A stretch of 38,488 bases of DNA from Flavobacterium psychrophilum (GCA_945860385.1 CAMAQD010000026.1:1-38488), one strand, 5' to 3'. Numbered from the stretch's first letter, positions 25,996 to 33,967 are shown. The notes: generated from the sequence alone by a model not told the origin. Translations and numbers: made by a program.

Positions 25996-26592
25996 TTATT
26001 CTTTCACAAGTACAATGGTAGCTTTATAACCTGTTCCAACATTCCATTGACTGGCCGAAATGACGATTCCTTTTTCATCGTAAACCTGAAATTCTGCTGT
26101 ATTTGGTGAAGCAAAACCTTCGTTCAATGCTTCGAAATCAATTTTGTTAACGCCATTAACCAATGTTATTTTGAAGCCTTTAAATGCGCCATCCAAAACC
26201 ACTTCGGGCTCAATTATCTTATCGTTCAAATAGACTCGTATCTTGTCGCCATCCACAAAAGCCGCATCCTTGTACCGAACTGTAGAAGTGAAGGATTTGG
26301 TTTTGAAACTTCCTAAAAATTGATTTCTTCTATAAAAAACACCAGCGGAATTCGATTCTTTTTTATACAGATTACTATTCAGAAAAATGTCCTCAGGATT
26401 TACAAAATCATCTACAGGCACCTGTACAACCGCGGGTGGCGTGACTTTTGGCGCAACTACTTTTGGTGGAATTACTTTCTTAATTTTCGAGTTCTTGGCT
26501 GGAATTGGCTTAAATTTGGTCTTGAATTCCTCTTGAGCAAATCCGTTTAAGGAGAAAGTAATTAGGATAATAAATACTATTGTTTTTTTCAT
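25996..26592 (-). CDS. Secreted protein, paralogue of the 25115 gene product
   Basis: A 198-residue secreted protein with signal peptide MKKTIVFIILITFSLNGFAQ. A Pro/Val/Lys-rich linker follows (FKPIPAKNSKIKKVIPPK and VVAPKVTPPAVVQVPVDD). The C-terminal domain (about 90-198) contains GSFKTKSFTSTVRYKDAAFV, DGDKIRVYLNDKIIEPEVVL, LVNGVNKIDFEAL and PNTAEFQVYDEKG. These correspond block by block to the upstream paralogue (YRTKSEYFTVKYRD, NVYLNGKLL, LGLNDIEF, NTAELHVLD). It is shorter because its linker lacks the FGTKPRPDN-type segment. The two genes are tandem on the minus strand, separated by 143 bp. The function is unknown. Confidence 0.8.
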   Translation of the reverse strand: MKKTIVFIILITFSLNGFAQEEFKTKFKPIPAKNSKIKKVIPPKVVAPKVTPPAVVQVPVDDFVNPEDIFLNSNLYKKESNSAGVFYRRNQFLGSFKTKSFTSTVRYKDAAFVDGDKIRVYLNDKIIEPEVVLDGAFKGFKITLVNGVNKIDFEALNEGFASPNTAEFQVYDEKGIVISASQWNVGTGYKATIVLVKE

Positions 26593-26820
26593 ATCGTTTA
26601 TACATTAGGTAATCAGCGCATTTATATAACATTCAATTATAGCTTTTATTTCAAACCCGTGAATTATGTAATTCCAAGAATGCAATGCTTGAGCAAACTT
26701 TTAAAATATAATCAGGATTTTTTATTTCTCCTATTTTTTATAAATTGCAAAAAATATACCAGAAATGGAATTAAATTTCAAAACGTTCAAAATCAACATT
26801 TCACAATAAAAACAAACAAA

Positions 26821-27207
26821 ATGAGAAGAGAAAACATCTTGACTGGATCACCTTGGGAAGACAAAATGGGCTATTGTCGTGCGGTTCGCATTGGAAATAT
26901 CATTGAAGTATCAGGAACTGTTGCTATTGTCGATGGAAAAAAAGTAAAGGCTGATGATGCTTATGCACAAACCCTAAACATTCTGGAAAGAATAGAAAAA
27001 GTTCTGGAAGACCTTAATGTAGGAATGAAAGATGTGATTCGCACTCGAATTTTCACAACTGACATTACTTCTTTTGAAGATGTAGCCAAAGCGCATGCTG
27101 CTTTTTTCAAAGACATCAAACCAGCGACTGGTTTTTATGAGGTAAGCAAATTAGTAGCTCCGGAATACTTAGTAGAAATTGAATTTACTGCGATTGCTCT
27201 TAAGTAA
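26821..27207 (+). CDS. RidA/YjgF family enamine/imine deaminase
   Basis: A 128-residue RidA-like protein. The open frame extends 54 codons upstream, but those encode a non-homologous segment, so I start at the ATG at 26821 (MRRENILTGSPWEDKMGYCR). Family features are YCRAVRIGNIIEVSGTVAIV, ILERIEKVLEDLN, the substrate-binding Arg in DVIRTRIFTTDI and PATGFYEVSKLVAPEYLVEIEF. RidA proteins hydrolyse reactive 2-aminoacrylate-type enamines released by PLP enzymes. The 'GSPWEDKMGYCRAVRIGN' start is typical of a RidA subgroup distinct from canonical TdcF-like RidA, so the exact substrate is unsure. It precedes the CLC gene on the same strand, with a 144-bp gap containing a palindromic repeat. Confidence 0.9.
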   Translation: MRRENILTGSPWEDKMGYCRAVRIGNIIEVSGTVAIVDGKKVKADDAYAQTLNILERIEKVLEDLNVGMKDVIRTRIFTTDITSFEDVAKAHAAFFKDIKPATGFYEVSKLVAPEYLVEIEFTAIALK

Positions 27208-27251
27208 TTTTTCATAATTTTTTTATTTAAGTAGTAATCACTACAATTTTG

Positions 27252-27296
27252 TCATTCCGTAGAAATCTCAATAAACGAGAGATTCCTGCGGAATGA
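27252..27296. repeat. Dispersed 'TCATTCCGTAGAAATCTC' palindrome
   Basis: Arms 27252-27269 and 27279-27296 pair over 18 positions with one G-T and one mismatch around a 9-nt loop. Palindromes on the theme GTCATTCCGNAGGAATCTC occur widely between flavobacterial genes. It lies between the RidA and CLC genes and has no T-tract. Confidence 0.8.
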
Positions 27297-27351
27297 TAAA
27301 TAAACCTAATTTTATTGTAGAAAAAAGGGTAATCTAATTCAACTGTATTTA

Positions 27352-28599
27352 ATGAACCTAAAAAACACTCTTCTTCTTCTAGCCAAATGGTTTCTCATTT
27401 GTGTTATGATAGGCGTTTTTTCGGGTTGTGCTTCGGCTTTTTTTCTGGTGTCATTGGAATGGGTTACTCAATATAGAGAATATCACAATTGGATTATTTG
27501 GCTATTGCCCGTTGGTGGACTTTGTATCGGGTTTCTGTACCATTTTTGCGGAAGTGATGTAGTAAAAGGCAATAATTTATTGCTGGAAGAATACGAAAAT
27601 CCACAAAAAACCATTCCGCTCAAAATGGCGCCTATGGTCCTTATCGGTACTTTAATTACCCATCTTTTTGGAGGTTCAGCAGGTCGTGAAGGTACAGCCG
27701 TTCAAATGAGTGGGGCAATCGCTGACCAATTCACAGGTTTGTTTCAACTCAACGATGCTGATAGAAAAACACTTATTATTTTAGGAATTAGCGCCGGTTT
27801 TGCTTCGGTTTTCGGAACACCTTTGGCGGGAGCTTTGTTTGCTTTGGAGGTTTTGTATTTCAGTAAAATTAGTTTCAAAAGTATTTTGTTGTCTTTTGTT
27901 ACCGCTTATATTGCCTATTTTACTGTCGAATTTTGGCAAGTAAAACACACCCATTATTCCATTCCTGTTGTCCCTCAGATTACCATTAGTAGTTTTTCGT
28001 GGATTCTTGTTGCAGGTGTATTATTTGGATTGACAGCGATGTTGTTTTCCAGAAGTACGCATTTATGGGGGAAATTATTTGCAAAATACATTAAAAAAGC
28101 GCCGCTACGTCCGTTTATTGGTGGACTCATTTTAGCTATAGCCATTTATGGCATTGGAACTACAAAGTACATCGGATTGGGAATTCCAACCATCGTCGAA
28201 TCCTTTTCTGCAACGAATCAGTGGTATGATTTTCTGGTCAAAATATTGTTTACAGGTTTCACTCTTGGCGCAGGTTTCAAAGGTGGCGAAGTAACTCCTC
28301 TTTTCTTTGTTGGAGCAACCTTGGGAAGTGTGTTATCGATTTATATTCCTTTGCCCATCGCTCTATTGGCAGGTATGGGATTTATAGCCGTATTTTCGGG
28401 GGCTACCCACACTCCTATCGCCTGTACGGTTATGGGAATGGAACTTTTTGGAATTGAAAGTGGCTTATACATTGGTATTGCCAGCTTAGTGGCTTACTAT
28501 TGTTCGGGTTCGATAGGGATTTACAGTTCTCAAATTGTAAAAGGAGCTAAATATAGATTTTACCAGCGCTTTAAAAGAAAAAATCTTGATGATTTGTAG
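27352..28599 (+). CDS. CLC-type anion channel/antiporter, CLC-F (fluoride) signatures
   Basis: A 415-residue polytopic membrane protein of the CLC superfamily without CBS domains. The gating Glu is Glu113 in GGSAGREGTAVQMSG. The usual Cl--selectivity motif GSGIPE is replaced by GNNLLLEE (73-80), and the usual GIFAP-type motif is GFKGGEVTPLF (308-318) with Thr315. GREGT, GNN and GGEVTP are hallmarks I associate with the CLC-F branch, which exports fluoride in exchange for protons, rather than chloride. No fluoride riboswitch motif was found upstream (27208-27351). The chloride/fluoride call is inferred from motifs. The gene follows RidA but probably has its own promoter. Confidence 0.85.
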   Translation: MNLKNTLLLLAKWFLICVMIGVFSGCASAFFLVSLEWVTQYREYHNWIIWLLPVGGLCIGFLYHFCGSDVVKGNNLLLEEYENPQKTIPLKMAPMVLIGTLITHLFGGSAGREGTAVQMSGAIADQFTGLFQLNDADRKTLIILGISAGFASVFGTPLAGALFALEVLYFSKISFKSILLSFVTAYIAYFTVEFWQVKHTHYSIPVVPQITISSFSWILVAGVLFGLTAMLFSRSTHLWGKLFAKYIKKAPLRPFIGGLILAIAIYGIGTTKYIGLGIPTIVESFSATNQWYDFLVKILFTGFTLGAGFKGGEVTPLFFVGATLGSVLSIYIPLPIALLAGMGFIAVFSGATHTPIACTVMGMELFGIESGLYIGIASLVAYYCSGSIGIYSSQIVKGAKYRFYQRFKRKNLDDL

Positions 28600-28668
28600 T
28601 GTCGTAAAAGTTTGTTAAATCTATAAATGTTTTCAACATTAGACTAAAAAAATGTAATTTCGCAAACT

Positions 28669-29673
28669 ATGAAGAAAGAAGACATACAAGCGATACAGTT
28701 GTTATTATCAACACCAAAAAAGATTGCCATTATTCCGCATCGAAGTCCTGATGGAGATGCCATGGGTTCTACCCTTGGTTTGTATCATTTTTTACTCAAA
28801 AACAACCATCATCCGGTGGTAGTTTCTCCTAACGAATTTCCTGATTTTTTAGCGTGGATTCCAGGTTCCGAAACCGTGCAACTATACGAAAAAGATAAAA
28901 AAAATTGCACCAAAATCTTAGAAGAAGCGGAATTAATTTTCACTTTAGATTTCAATGCGTTGCATCGTGTGGGCGAAATGGAAAAGGTACTGGAAAAACT
29001 GGCAGTTCCTTTTGTTATGATTGACCACCATCAATCGCCAGACAATTATGCCGCTGTTACATATTCAGATACTGCTTTTGGTTCTACTTGCGAAATGTTG
29101 TATCATTTTATCGCTGCACTTGGCAAAAAATCAGATATCGATAAAACCATTGGCACTTGTATTTATACTGGAATTTTAACCGATTCAGGTTCGTTTCGTT
29201 TTCCAAAAACAACCGGAACCACTCATAGAATCATCGCTGATTTGATTGATTTGGGTGTCGAAAATAGTGAAATACCTGCTCTACTTTACGATAACAGTTC
29301 TTATGGACGTTTGCAACTACTGGGGAGAGCACTGCAAAATATGAAGGTACTCACGGAGCATAAAACGGCCTTTACAACGCTGACTCAGGAAGAATTGAAT
29401 CTATTTGATCATATAAAAGGAGATACTGAAGGCATCGTGAATTATGGTTTAAGCATCAAAGGCATAGTGTTCACCGCTATTTTTATCGAAAATGCTGAAG
29501 AGAAAATTATTAAAATTTCGTTTCGCTCCCAAGGTGATTTTGACGTGAATAGCTTTGCCAGAGAACATTTTAACGGAGGAGGACATCGCAATGCTGCTGG
29601 AGGAAAATCGGAGGTATCGATGGAAGAAACCGTGCAAAAATTTGAAGATTTGGTCAGCAAACTAAAAATATAA
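28669..29673 (+). CDS. DHH/DHHA1 phosphoesterase, NrnA-like
   Basis: A 334-residue cytoplasmic phosphoesterase. The DHH domain has PHRSPDGDAMGS (23-34), FTLDFNALHR (91-100) and the signature IDHHQ (118-122: Asp119-His120-His121), all Mn2+ ligands. The DHHA1 substrate-binding domain ends in FNGGGHRNAAGG. This is the layout of NrnA-type enzymes, which degrade short oligoribonucleotides and dephosphorylate 3'-phosphoadenosine 5'-phosphate. Which activity dominates here is unknown. It starts a tight run: gldI follows after 6 bp and the next isomerase gene after another 6 bp, so the three are probably one operon. A weak -7 box (TAATTTCG, 28655-28662) lies before the start. Confidence 0.93.
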   Translation: MKKEDIQAIQLLLSTPKKIAIIPHRSPDGDAMGSTLGLYHFLLKNNHHPVVVSPNEFPDFLAWIPGSETVQLYEKDKKNCTKILEEAELIFTLDFNALHRVGEMEKVLEKLAVPFVMIDHHQSPDNYAAVTYSDTAFGSTCEMLYHFIAALGKKSDIDKTIGTCIYTGILTDSGSFRFPKTTGTTHRIIADLIDLGVENSEIPALLYDNSSYGRLQLLGRALQNMKVLTEHKTAFTTLTQEELNLFDHIKGDTEGIVNYGLSIKGIVFTAIFIENAEEKIIKISFRSQGDFDVNSFAREHFNGGGHRNAAGGKSEVSMEETVQKFEDLVSKLKI

Positions 29674-29679
29674 AGTAGT

Positions 29680-30345
29680 ATGAACTATAGTAAAATAATG
29701 CTAGTGGCAATCCTGATGACCTTTTTGGTTTCCGGTTGCAAACAAAGTCAGGAAGCCCGCAGACCCGTTTCGCAAGCCACAGGGACGTTTATGAAAAAAT
29801 CGGCTGAACGCAATAAAAAGCTAATTGCTACTGAAGAAGGCCAAATCGATTCTTTAATAAAAAGCAATCCGAAAGTAAAATATATGGCTTCCAGCAAAGG
29901 CTATTGGTACACCTATTTAGTTCAAAACCCAACAGATACCTTAACTCCAAAAAAAGGAGACGTCGCTTTTTTTGAATATGAAATTAAAGATTTGAAAGGG
30001 AGAATCATCTATTCGCAAACGGAATTAAAACCACAAACCTATGCCATTGATAAGCAAAATATAATGACAGGTTTGCGTGAAGGCATCAAACTGATGCACA
30101 AAAAAGAGAAAGTCATTTTCCTTTTTCCTTCCCATATTGCTTACGGTTATCACGGTGACGAAAAGAAAATTGGTCCCAATCAACCCTTACTTTGCACGGT
30201 GACGCTTCAAAATTTCATTTCAGAAGCCGCTTTCAAAAAAGAAATTCTACTAAGAAAGACCGATGCCTTAAATCAGGTTTCTGGTGAAGAACCTATAACT
30301 CAACCGAAACCCACAAAAACAATTAAAGACAGTTTAACCAATTAA
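29680..30345 (+). CDS. gldI: Gliding-motility FKBP-type isomerase lipoprotein GldI
   Basis: A 221-residue lipoprotein (lipobox FLVSGC, Cys20) with an FKBP domain at about 85-190. The early block QEARRPVSQATGTFMKKSAE and RNKKLIATEEGQIDSLIKS is the GldI-type N-terminal region, and YMASSKGYWYTYLVQN leads into the domain. FKBP features are GLREGIKLMHKKEKVIFLFP and the loop SHIAYGYHGD. GldI is required for gliding in Flavobacterium johnsoniae and is thought to fold envelope proteins of the Gld/Spr type IX secretion and motility system. The FKBP core is less conserved than in its neighbours. It lies between the DHH gene and a cyclophilin-FKBP gene with 6-bp gaps. Confidence 0.88.
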   Translation: MNYSKIMLVAILMTFLVSGCKQSQEARRPVSQATGTFMKKSAERNKKLIATEEGQIDSLIKSNPKVKYMASSKGYWYTYLVQNPTDTLTPKKGDVAFFEYEIKDLKGRIIYSQTELKPQTYAIDKQNIMTGLREGIKLMHKKEKVIFLFPSHIAYGYHGDEKKIGPNQPLLCTVTLQNFISEAAFKKEILLRKTDALNQVSGEEPITQPKPTKTIKDSLTN

Positions 30346-30351
30346 ATTTTT

Positions 30352-31467
30352 ATGAAAAAAAGTATTCTATTGTTATCATTAGTTCTAACAGCCTTCTTAT
30401 TTTCTTGTAAAGAAGAAAAAAATAATCTTCCTGACGGTTTATACGCCCAAATCGAAACCAATAAAGGAACCATAATTACGCAATTATTTTATGACAAAAC
30501 GCCTATTACAGTGGCCAATTTTATAACATTGGCTGAAGGTAAAAATGATTTTATCACCAACGAAAACCTTAAAAACAAACCTTTTTATGATGGTTTGAAA
30601 TTTCACAGAGTTATTCCGGAATTTATGATTCAGGGTGGTGATCCTTTGGGAACAGGTTCTGGAGATACAGGTTACAAATTCAAAGATGAAATTACAGAAA
30701 TGAAATTTGATAAAGGCGGCGTTTTGGCTATGGCCAATAATGGACCGGCGACCAACAGCAGTCAGTTTTTTATCACACACCTCGAAACCCCTTGGTTGGA
30801 AGGAAAGCACACCATTTTTGGTCAAGTAGTCGAAAAGGGAATGGAAGTCGTGAACAAAATCGAGCAAGGCGATCATATCGTGTCGATTACAATTATCAGG
30901 AATGGTGAAGCGGCCAAAAAGTTTGATGCTGCCAAAACTTTTAGGGATTACTATACCGTAGAAGCCGAGAATCAAAAAAACAAATTGGCTATCGAAGCTG
31001 CTGCCAATGCGCAATACCAAGTTGTTTTTGACCAAAAAGTAGCCCAATTTGACGCTTTGAAAGCTAAAGCAACCACTACACCAACAGGATTAAAATACGT
31101 TATCACCAAAAAAGCAGGAGGCAAAAAACCTTCGGCTGGAGCCAATATTTTCATTCATTATGCTGGCTATTTGGAGAATGGAAGTCTATTCGATTCTAGT
31201 ATTCAGGAAATTTTAAAAACCTATGGCAAACTGGACGAAAGTAGAGCCGCTCAGGGTGGCTACCAACCCATTCCTTTTCAAGCGGGTAAAAAAGACGGTT
31301 TAATTCCTGGATTTATCGAGGGAATCGAACAATTGTCGTTTGGGGACAAAGCCACCATTTTTATACCATCGAGATTGGGGTACGGCGAAGCTGGAGCGGG
31401 CGGAATAATCCCTCCGAATGCCAATATTATTTTCGAAATCGAGTTGTTAGAAAAAATGCCTCAGTAA
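30352..31467 (+). CDS. Two-domain peptidyl-prolyl isomerase lipoprotein: cyclophilin plus FKBP
   Basis: A 371-residue lipoprotein (lipobox AFLFSC, Cys19) joining two unrelated prolyl isomerases. The cyclophilin-like domain (about 30-180) has FYDGLKFHRVIPEFMIQGGD, DKGGVLAMANNGPATNSSQF and FITHLETPWLEGKHTIFGQV. A roughly 50-residue helical linker precedes the FKBP domain (about 235-371), with IFIHYAGYLENGSLFDSS, EGIEQLSFGDKATIFIPSRL and GYGEAGAGGIIPPNANIIFE. A 25-residue insertion (EILKTYGKLDESRAAQGGYQ) splits the FKBP bulge. It is the last gene of the DHH-gldI run and a tandem paralogue of the next gene. It probably folds exported proteins on the periplasmic face. Confidence 0.93.
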   Translation: MKKSILLLSLVLTAFLFSCKEEKNNLPDGLYAQIETNKGTIITQLFYDKTPITVANFITLAEGKNDFITNENLKNKPFYDGLKFHRVIPEFMIQGGDPLGTGSGDTGYKFKDEITEMKFDKGGVLAMANNGPATNSSQFFITHLETPWLEGKHTIFGQVVEKGMEVVNKIEQGDHIVSITIIRNGEAAKKFDAAKTFRDYYTVEAENQKNKLAIEAAANAQYQVVFDQKVAQFDALKAKATTTPTGLKYVITKKAGGKKPSAGANIFIHYAGYLENGSLFDSSIQEILKTYGKLDESRAAQGGYQPIPFQAGKKDGLIPGFIEGIEQLSFGDKATIFIPSRLGYGEAGAGGIIPPNANIIFEIELLEKMPQ

Positions 31468-31515
31468 TAATCCAATTGGGCTTTACTATTGAGAAAGATA
31501 AATTTATTTTTCTCT

Positions 31516-31586
31516 TTAAACCATTAAAAAAATTATGCTCATTAAGAATTACAACTTAATTTCCTTAATTTCTTTAATGGTTTAAA
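31516..31586. repeat. Dispersed 'TTTAAACCATTAAA' inverted repeat
   Basis: Arms 31516-31529 and 31573-31586 are perfect 14-bp inverts separated by 43 bp rich in 'CATTAAGAAT' words. It lies between the two tandem isomerase genes. It resembles a known style of flavobacterial intergenic repeat; it could also end transcription of the upstream gene. Confidence 0.6.
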
Positions 31587-31641
31587 AAAACTAAATTAAA
31601 TTATTAAAAACTATAAAGTCAGACCTTAAAAATTATTTAAA

Positions 31642-32787
31642 ATGAAATCTAAAATCTTGCTATTATTATTCTTAGGAATATTCAGTCTTCAGGCACAAAC
31701 CACCAAAAAGCCTGCAACACCCGTTAAGAAACCAACAACTTCTACGACGACAAAAACAACGACAAAAACAACGACAAAAAAACCGACCACAACTGCAAAA
31801 CCTTCAGCAGCAGTTGTTGAAGGGATTTTTGCCACTATTTTAACGAACAAAGGAACCATTGTGCTGGAATTAGAATACAAAAAAACGCCGATTACGGTAG
31901 CCAATTTCATTTCGCTTGCCGAAGGGAAAAACACCTTTGTAACCGATGAAAAACTAAAAGGAAAACCTTTTTATGATGGTTTGAAGTTTCACCGTGTAAT
32001 TGCTGATTTTATGATTCAGGGTGGAGATCCATTAGGGAATGGTTCTGGAAATCCCGGATATGCTTTCAAAGATGAAATCACCGATTTGAAACACAACAAA
32101 GGAGGCATTTTATCTATGGCCAATTCTGGGCCAGCTTCAAACGGAAGTCAGTTCTTTATTACCCACAAGGAGACGCCTTGGTTAGACGGAAAACACACGG
32201 TTTTTGGTCATGTAACTCAAGGTATGGATATCGTAAACAAAATTGTGCAAGATGATGTGATTCTTAAAATGACCATCACCAGAAAAGGAACTGCTGCCAA
32301 AGCCTTTGATGCGCCTAAAGTATTTTCGGATTATTACAATAACAAAGCCGAAGATGCCAAAAAAGAAGCGGAGCAGAAAATGATTAAGAATAAAAAAAAT
32401 ATTGAAGCCAACTTTTTAGCCTATCCAAAAGTGGCTCTTGAATTTGCGAATGCAACAACAACTGCAAGCGGGCTAAGGTATATTGTATTACAAGAAGGAA
32501 CAGGAGCATTTCCTACAGCAACAAGTAATGTGAAAGTACATTATACAGGAATGTTTTTAGACGGAAAAACTTTCGACAGTAGCGTGCAACGTGGCGAACC
32601 AATTAGTTTTGGTTTAAACCAAGTAATCAAAGGCTGGACTGAAGGCGTTCAATTAATGAAAGAAGGAGCTAAATATAAATTCTATATTCCTTCCTATTTG
32701 GCTTATGGAGAACAAGGTGCCGGAGGTGTAATTCAACCAAATTCTGACTTAATTTTCGAAGTAGAACTGCTTAAAATCAATAATTAA
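31642..32787 (+). CDS. Two-domain secreted peptidyl-prolyl isomerase: cyclophilin plus FKBP
   Basis: A 381-residue paralogue of the preceding gene, but with an SPI signal peptide (MKSKILLLLFLGIFSLQAQ) and no lipobox. A roughly 38-residue Thr/Lys linker (TTTKTTTKTTTKKPTTTAKP) follows. The cyclophilin domain (about 60-215) has KFHRVIADFMIQGGDPLGNG and SMANSGPASNGSQFFITHKE. The FKBP domain (about 270-381) has VKVHYTGMFLDGKTFDSSVQ, SFGLNQVIKGWTEGVQLM and LAYGEQGAGGVIQPNSDLIF. The extracytoplasmic location is clear, and a free periplasmic form beside a lipid-anchored one is inferred. The FKBP half is closer to canonical FKBPs than that of its neighbour. A second, out-of-frame FKBP C-terminus follows immediately (32810-32914). 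Confidence 0.93.
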   Translation: MKSKILLLLFLGIFSLQAQTTKKPATPVKKPTTSTTTKTTTKTTTKKPTTTAKPSAAVVEGIFATILTNKGTIVLELEYKKTPITVANFISLAEGKNTFVTDEKLKGKPFYDGLKFHRVIADFMIQGGDPLGNGSGNPGYAFKDEITDLKHNKGGILSMANSGPASNGSQFFITHKETPWLDGKHTVFGHVTQGMDIVNKIVQDDVILKMTITRKGTAAKAFDAPKVFSDYYNNKAEDAKKEAEQKMIKNKKNIEANFLAYPKVALEFANATTTASGLRYIVLQEGTGAFPTATSNVKVHYTGMFLDGKTFDSSVQRGEPISFGLNQVIKGWTEGVQLMKEGAKYKFYIPSYLAYGEQGAGGVIQPNSDLIFEVELLKINN

Positions 32788-32809
32788 ATTTATAAAAAAG
32801 CATTTGCTT

Positions 32810-32914
32810 TTAAGTTTTGCTTATGGCGAAAAAGGTGCTGTTGGAGTAATTCCACCCAATGCGAGCCTGATTTTCGAAATCGAAATGATTGAAAGCAAAG
32901 CAGAACCAAAATAA
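32810..32914 (+). pseudogene. Remnant FKBP C-terminus (third isomerase fragment)
   Basis: Twenty-two bases after the stop of the preceding gene, in a different frame, the DNA encodes LSFAYGEKGAVGVIPPNASL followed by IFEIEMIESKAEPK and a TAA (32912-32914). This is the terminal block of an FKBP domain (YGxxG...IPPNAxLIFEIE), like the ends of the two complete genes upstream, but it has no start and no upstream domain. It is the leftover of a deleted third isomerase, or the old tail of the present gene after recombination. Confidence 0.8.
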
Positions 32915-32933
32915 TAACGCTGCGAAATGACAA

Positions 32934-32977
32934 CAACAAACCCGACAGGTTATAGCACTTGTCGGGTTTGTTGTTTA
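32934..32977 (+). terminator. Terminator of the isomerase run
   Basis: Positions 32934-32950 pair with 32957-32973 (CAACAAACCCGACAGG arm, one G-T) around a 6-nt loop, followed by a T-rich stretch. It lies just past the FKBP remnant. Confidence 0.88.
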
Positions 32978-33182
32978 AAATCCTATCGTTCTGCTTCACT
33001 TTAGCTATACAAATTCCTATCACCAAAGTGTTTCCTGCAAACAAATATTCTTAAAAGTAGAGTGTTGCACCAACCCGTAAATTATACAATTCTTTGCACT
33101 AATTATATAAGTTTTAATGTCTATCTAGGATTGACCTTTGTGTAGTTGTAGCAAATCTGCTACTACATAAAAACATTGTATA

Positions 33183-33854
33183 ATGAAAACGAATTCAGAA
33201 TTACAAGCAGACGTTCAAAATGCCATTAAATGGGAACCCTTATTGAATGCGGCAGAAATTGGAGTGACAGCCAAAGATGGTGTGGTTTCTCTAACTGGGG
33301 TAGTGGACAGCTATGCCAAAAAACTGGAAGCAGAAAGTGCTGCCAAAAAAGTGATTGGTGTAAAAGCCTTAGTTGAAAAAATTGAAGTAAAATTTCCAAA
33401 TTCATGGACAAAAACCAATCTGGAAATTGCTAACGAAGTGTTAACTGCTTTAAAAGCCAATTGGTCAGTTCCAAAAGACAAAGTAACGGTTAAAGTAGAA
33501 GATGGATGGGTAACCTTAGAAGGGGAATTGCCTTGGAATTTCGAAAAAGAAGCAGCAAAAAGAGCTGTAAATTATTTGATGGGAGTAAAAGGGGTAACTA
33601 ACAATATCAAAATTAAATCTGAAATCCACGATAAAATTGAACAAAGTGATATCGAAGCTGCTATTGCTAGAAGTTGGTCTATAAACGACAACGACATTAA
33701 AGTAAAAGTCTCTGGAAAAACGGTAACGCTTACCGGAACAGTACCCTCTTGGTATCAAAAAGAGGAAGCTGCACGAATAGCTTGGAACACTCCTGGAATT
33801 TGGATGGTAAACAATGAATTAGAAGTAGAGCCGTTTCACGCTTTTGCCCATTAA
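33183..33854 (+). CDS. Protein with three BON domains
   Basis: A 223-residue protein made of three BON domains of about 65-75 residues and almost nothing else. Each has the BON pattern: D-x-AI, a short helix, then VxVKDGxVxLxGxV. The repeats begin near residues 5 (LQADVQNAIKWEPLLNA), 77 (TNLEIANEVLTALKANWSVP) and 152 (QSDIEAAIARSWSINDND), each followed by a strand block such as VTAKDGVVSLTGVVDS. There is no signal peptide, so it is probably cytoplasmic. BON domains bind membranes or partners (OsmY family), and such proteins often accompany stress responses. It precedes Dps, nitroreductase and SHOCT genes on the same strand, which supports a stress link. Confidence 0.9.
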   Translation: MKTNSELQADVQNAIKWEPLLNAAEIGVTAKDGVVSLTGVVDSYAKKLEAESAAKKVIGVKALVEKIEVKFPNSWTKTNLEIANEVLTALKANWSVPKDKVTVKVEDGWVTLEGELPWNFEKEAAKRAVNYLMGVKGVTNNIKIKSEIHDKIEQSDIEAAIARSWSINDNDIKVKVSGKTVTLTGTVPSWYQKEEAARIAWNTPGIWMVNNELEVEPFHAFAH

Positions 33855-33875
33855 ATCCTTTTGTAATTTTAATTA

Positions 33876-33942
33876 TATCTATGAAATCGCCATCAACTAA
33901 TTGTTGTCGCAAACACCATTAAAAAAAGCGATTTCATAGATA
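33876..33942. repeat. Long-loop 15-bp inverted repeat between BON and Dps genes
   Basis: Arms 33876-33890 (TATCTATGAAATCGC) and 33928-33942 (GCGATTTCATAGATA) are perfect inverts around a 37-nt loop. There is no T-tract after the right arm, so it is not an obvious terminator. It may be an mRNA structure in the dps leader or a decayed mobile palindrome. Confidence 0.7.
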
Positions 33943-33967
33943 ATTAATAAAAAAATAGTAACTACAT

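Noticed and set aside
27208..27351. Fluoride riboswitch upstream of the CLC gene
   Set aside because: No GGNGAUGG-type core or matching pseudoknot segment can be found; the region is a dispersed palindrome and AT-rich DNA.
30484..31047. Minus-strand ORF of 187 codons
   Set aside because: Fully antisense to the cyclophilin-FKBP gene; it is open only because of the codon composition of that gene.
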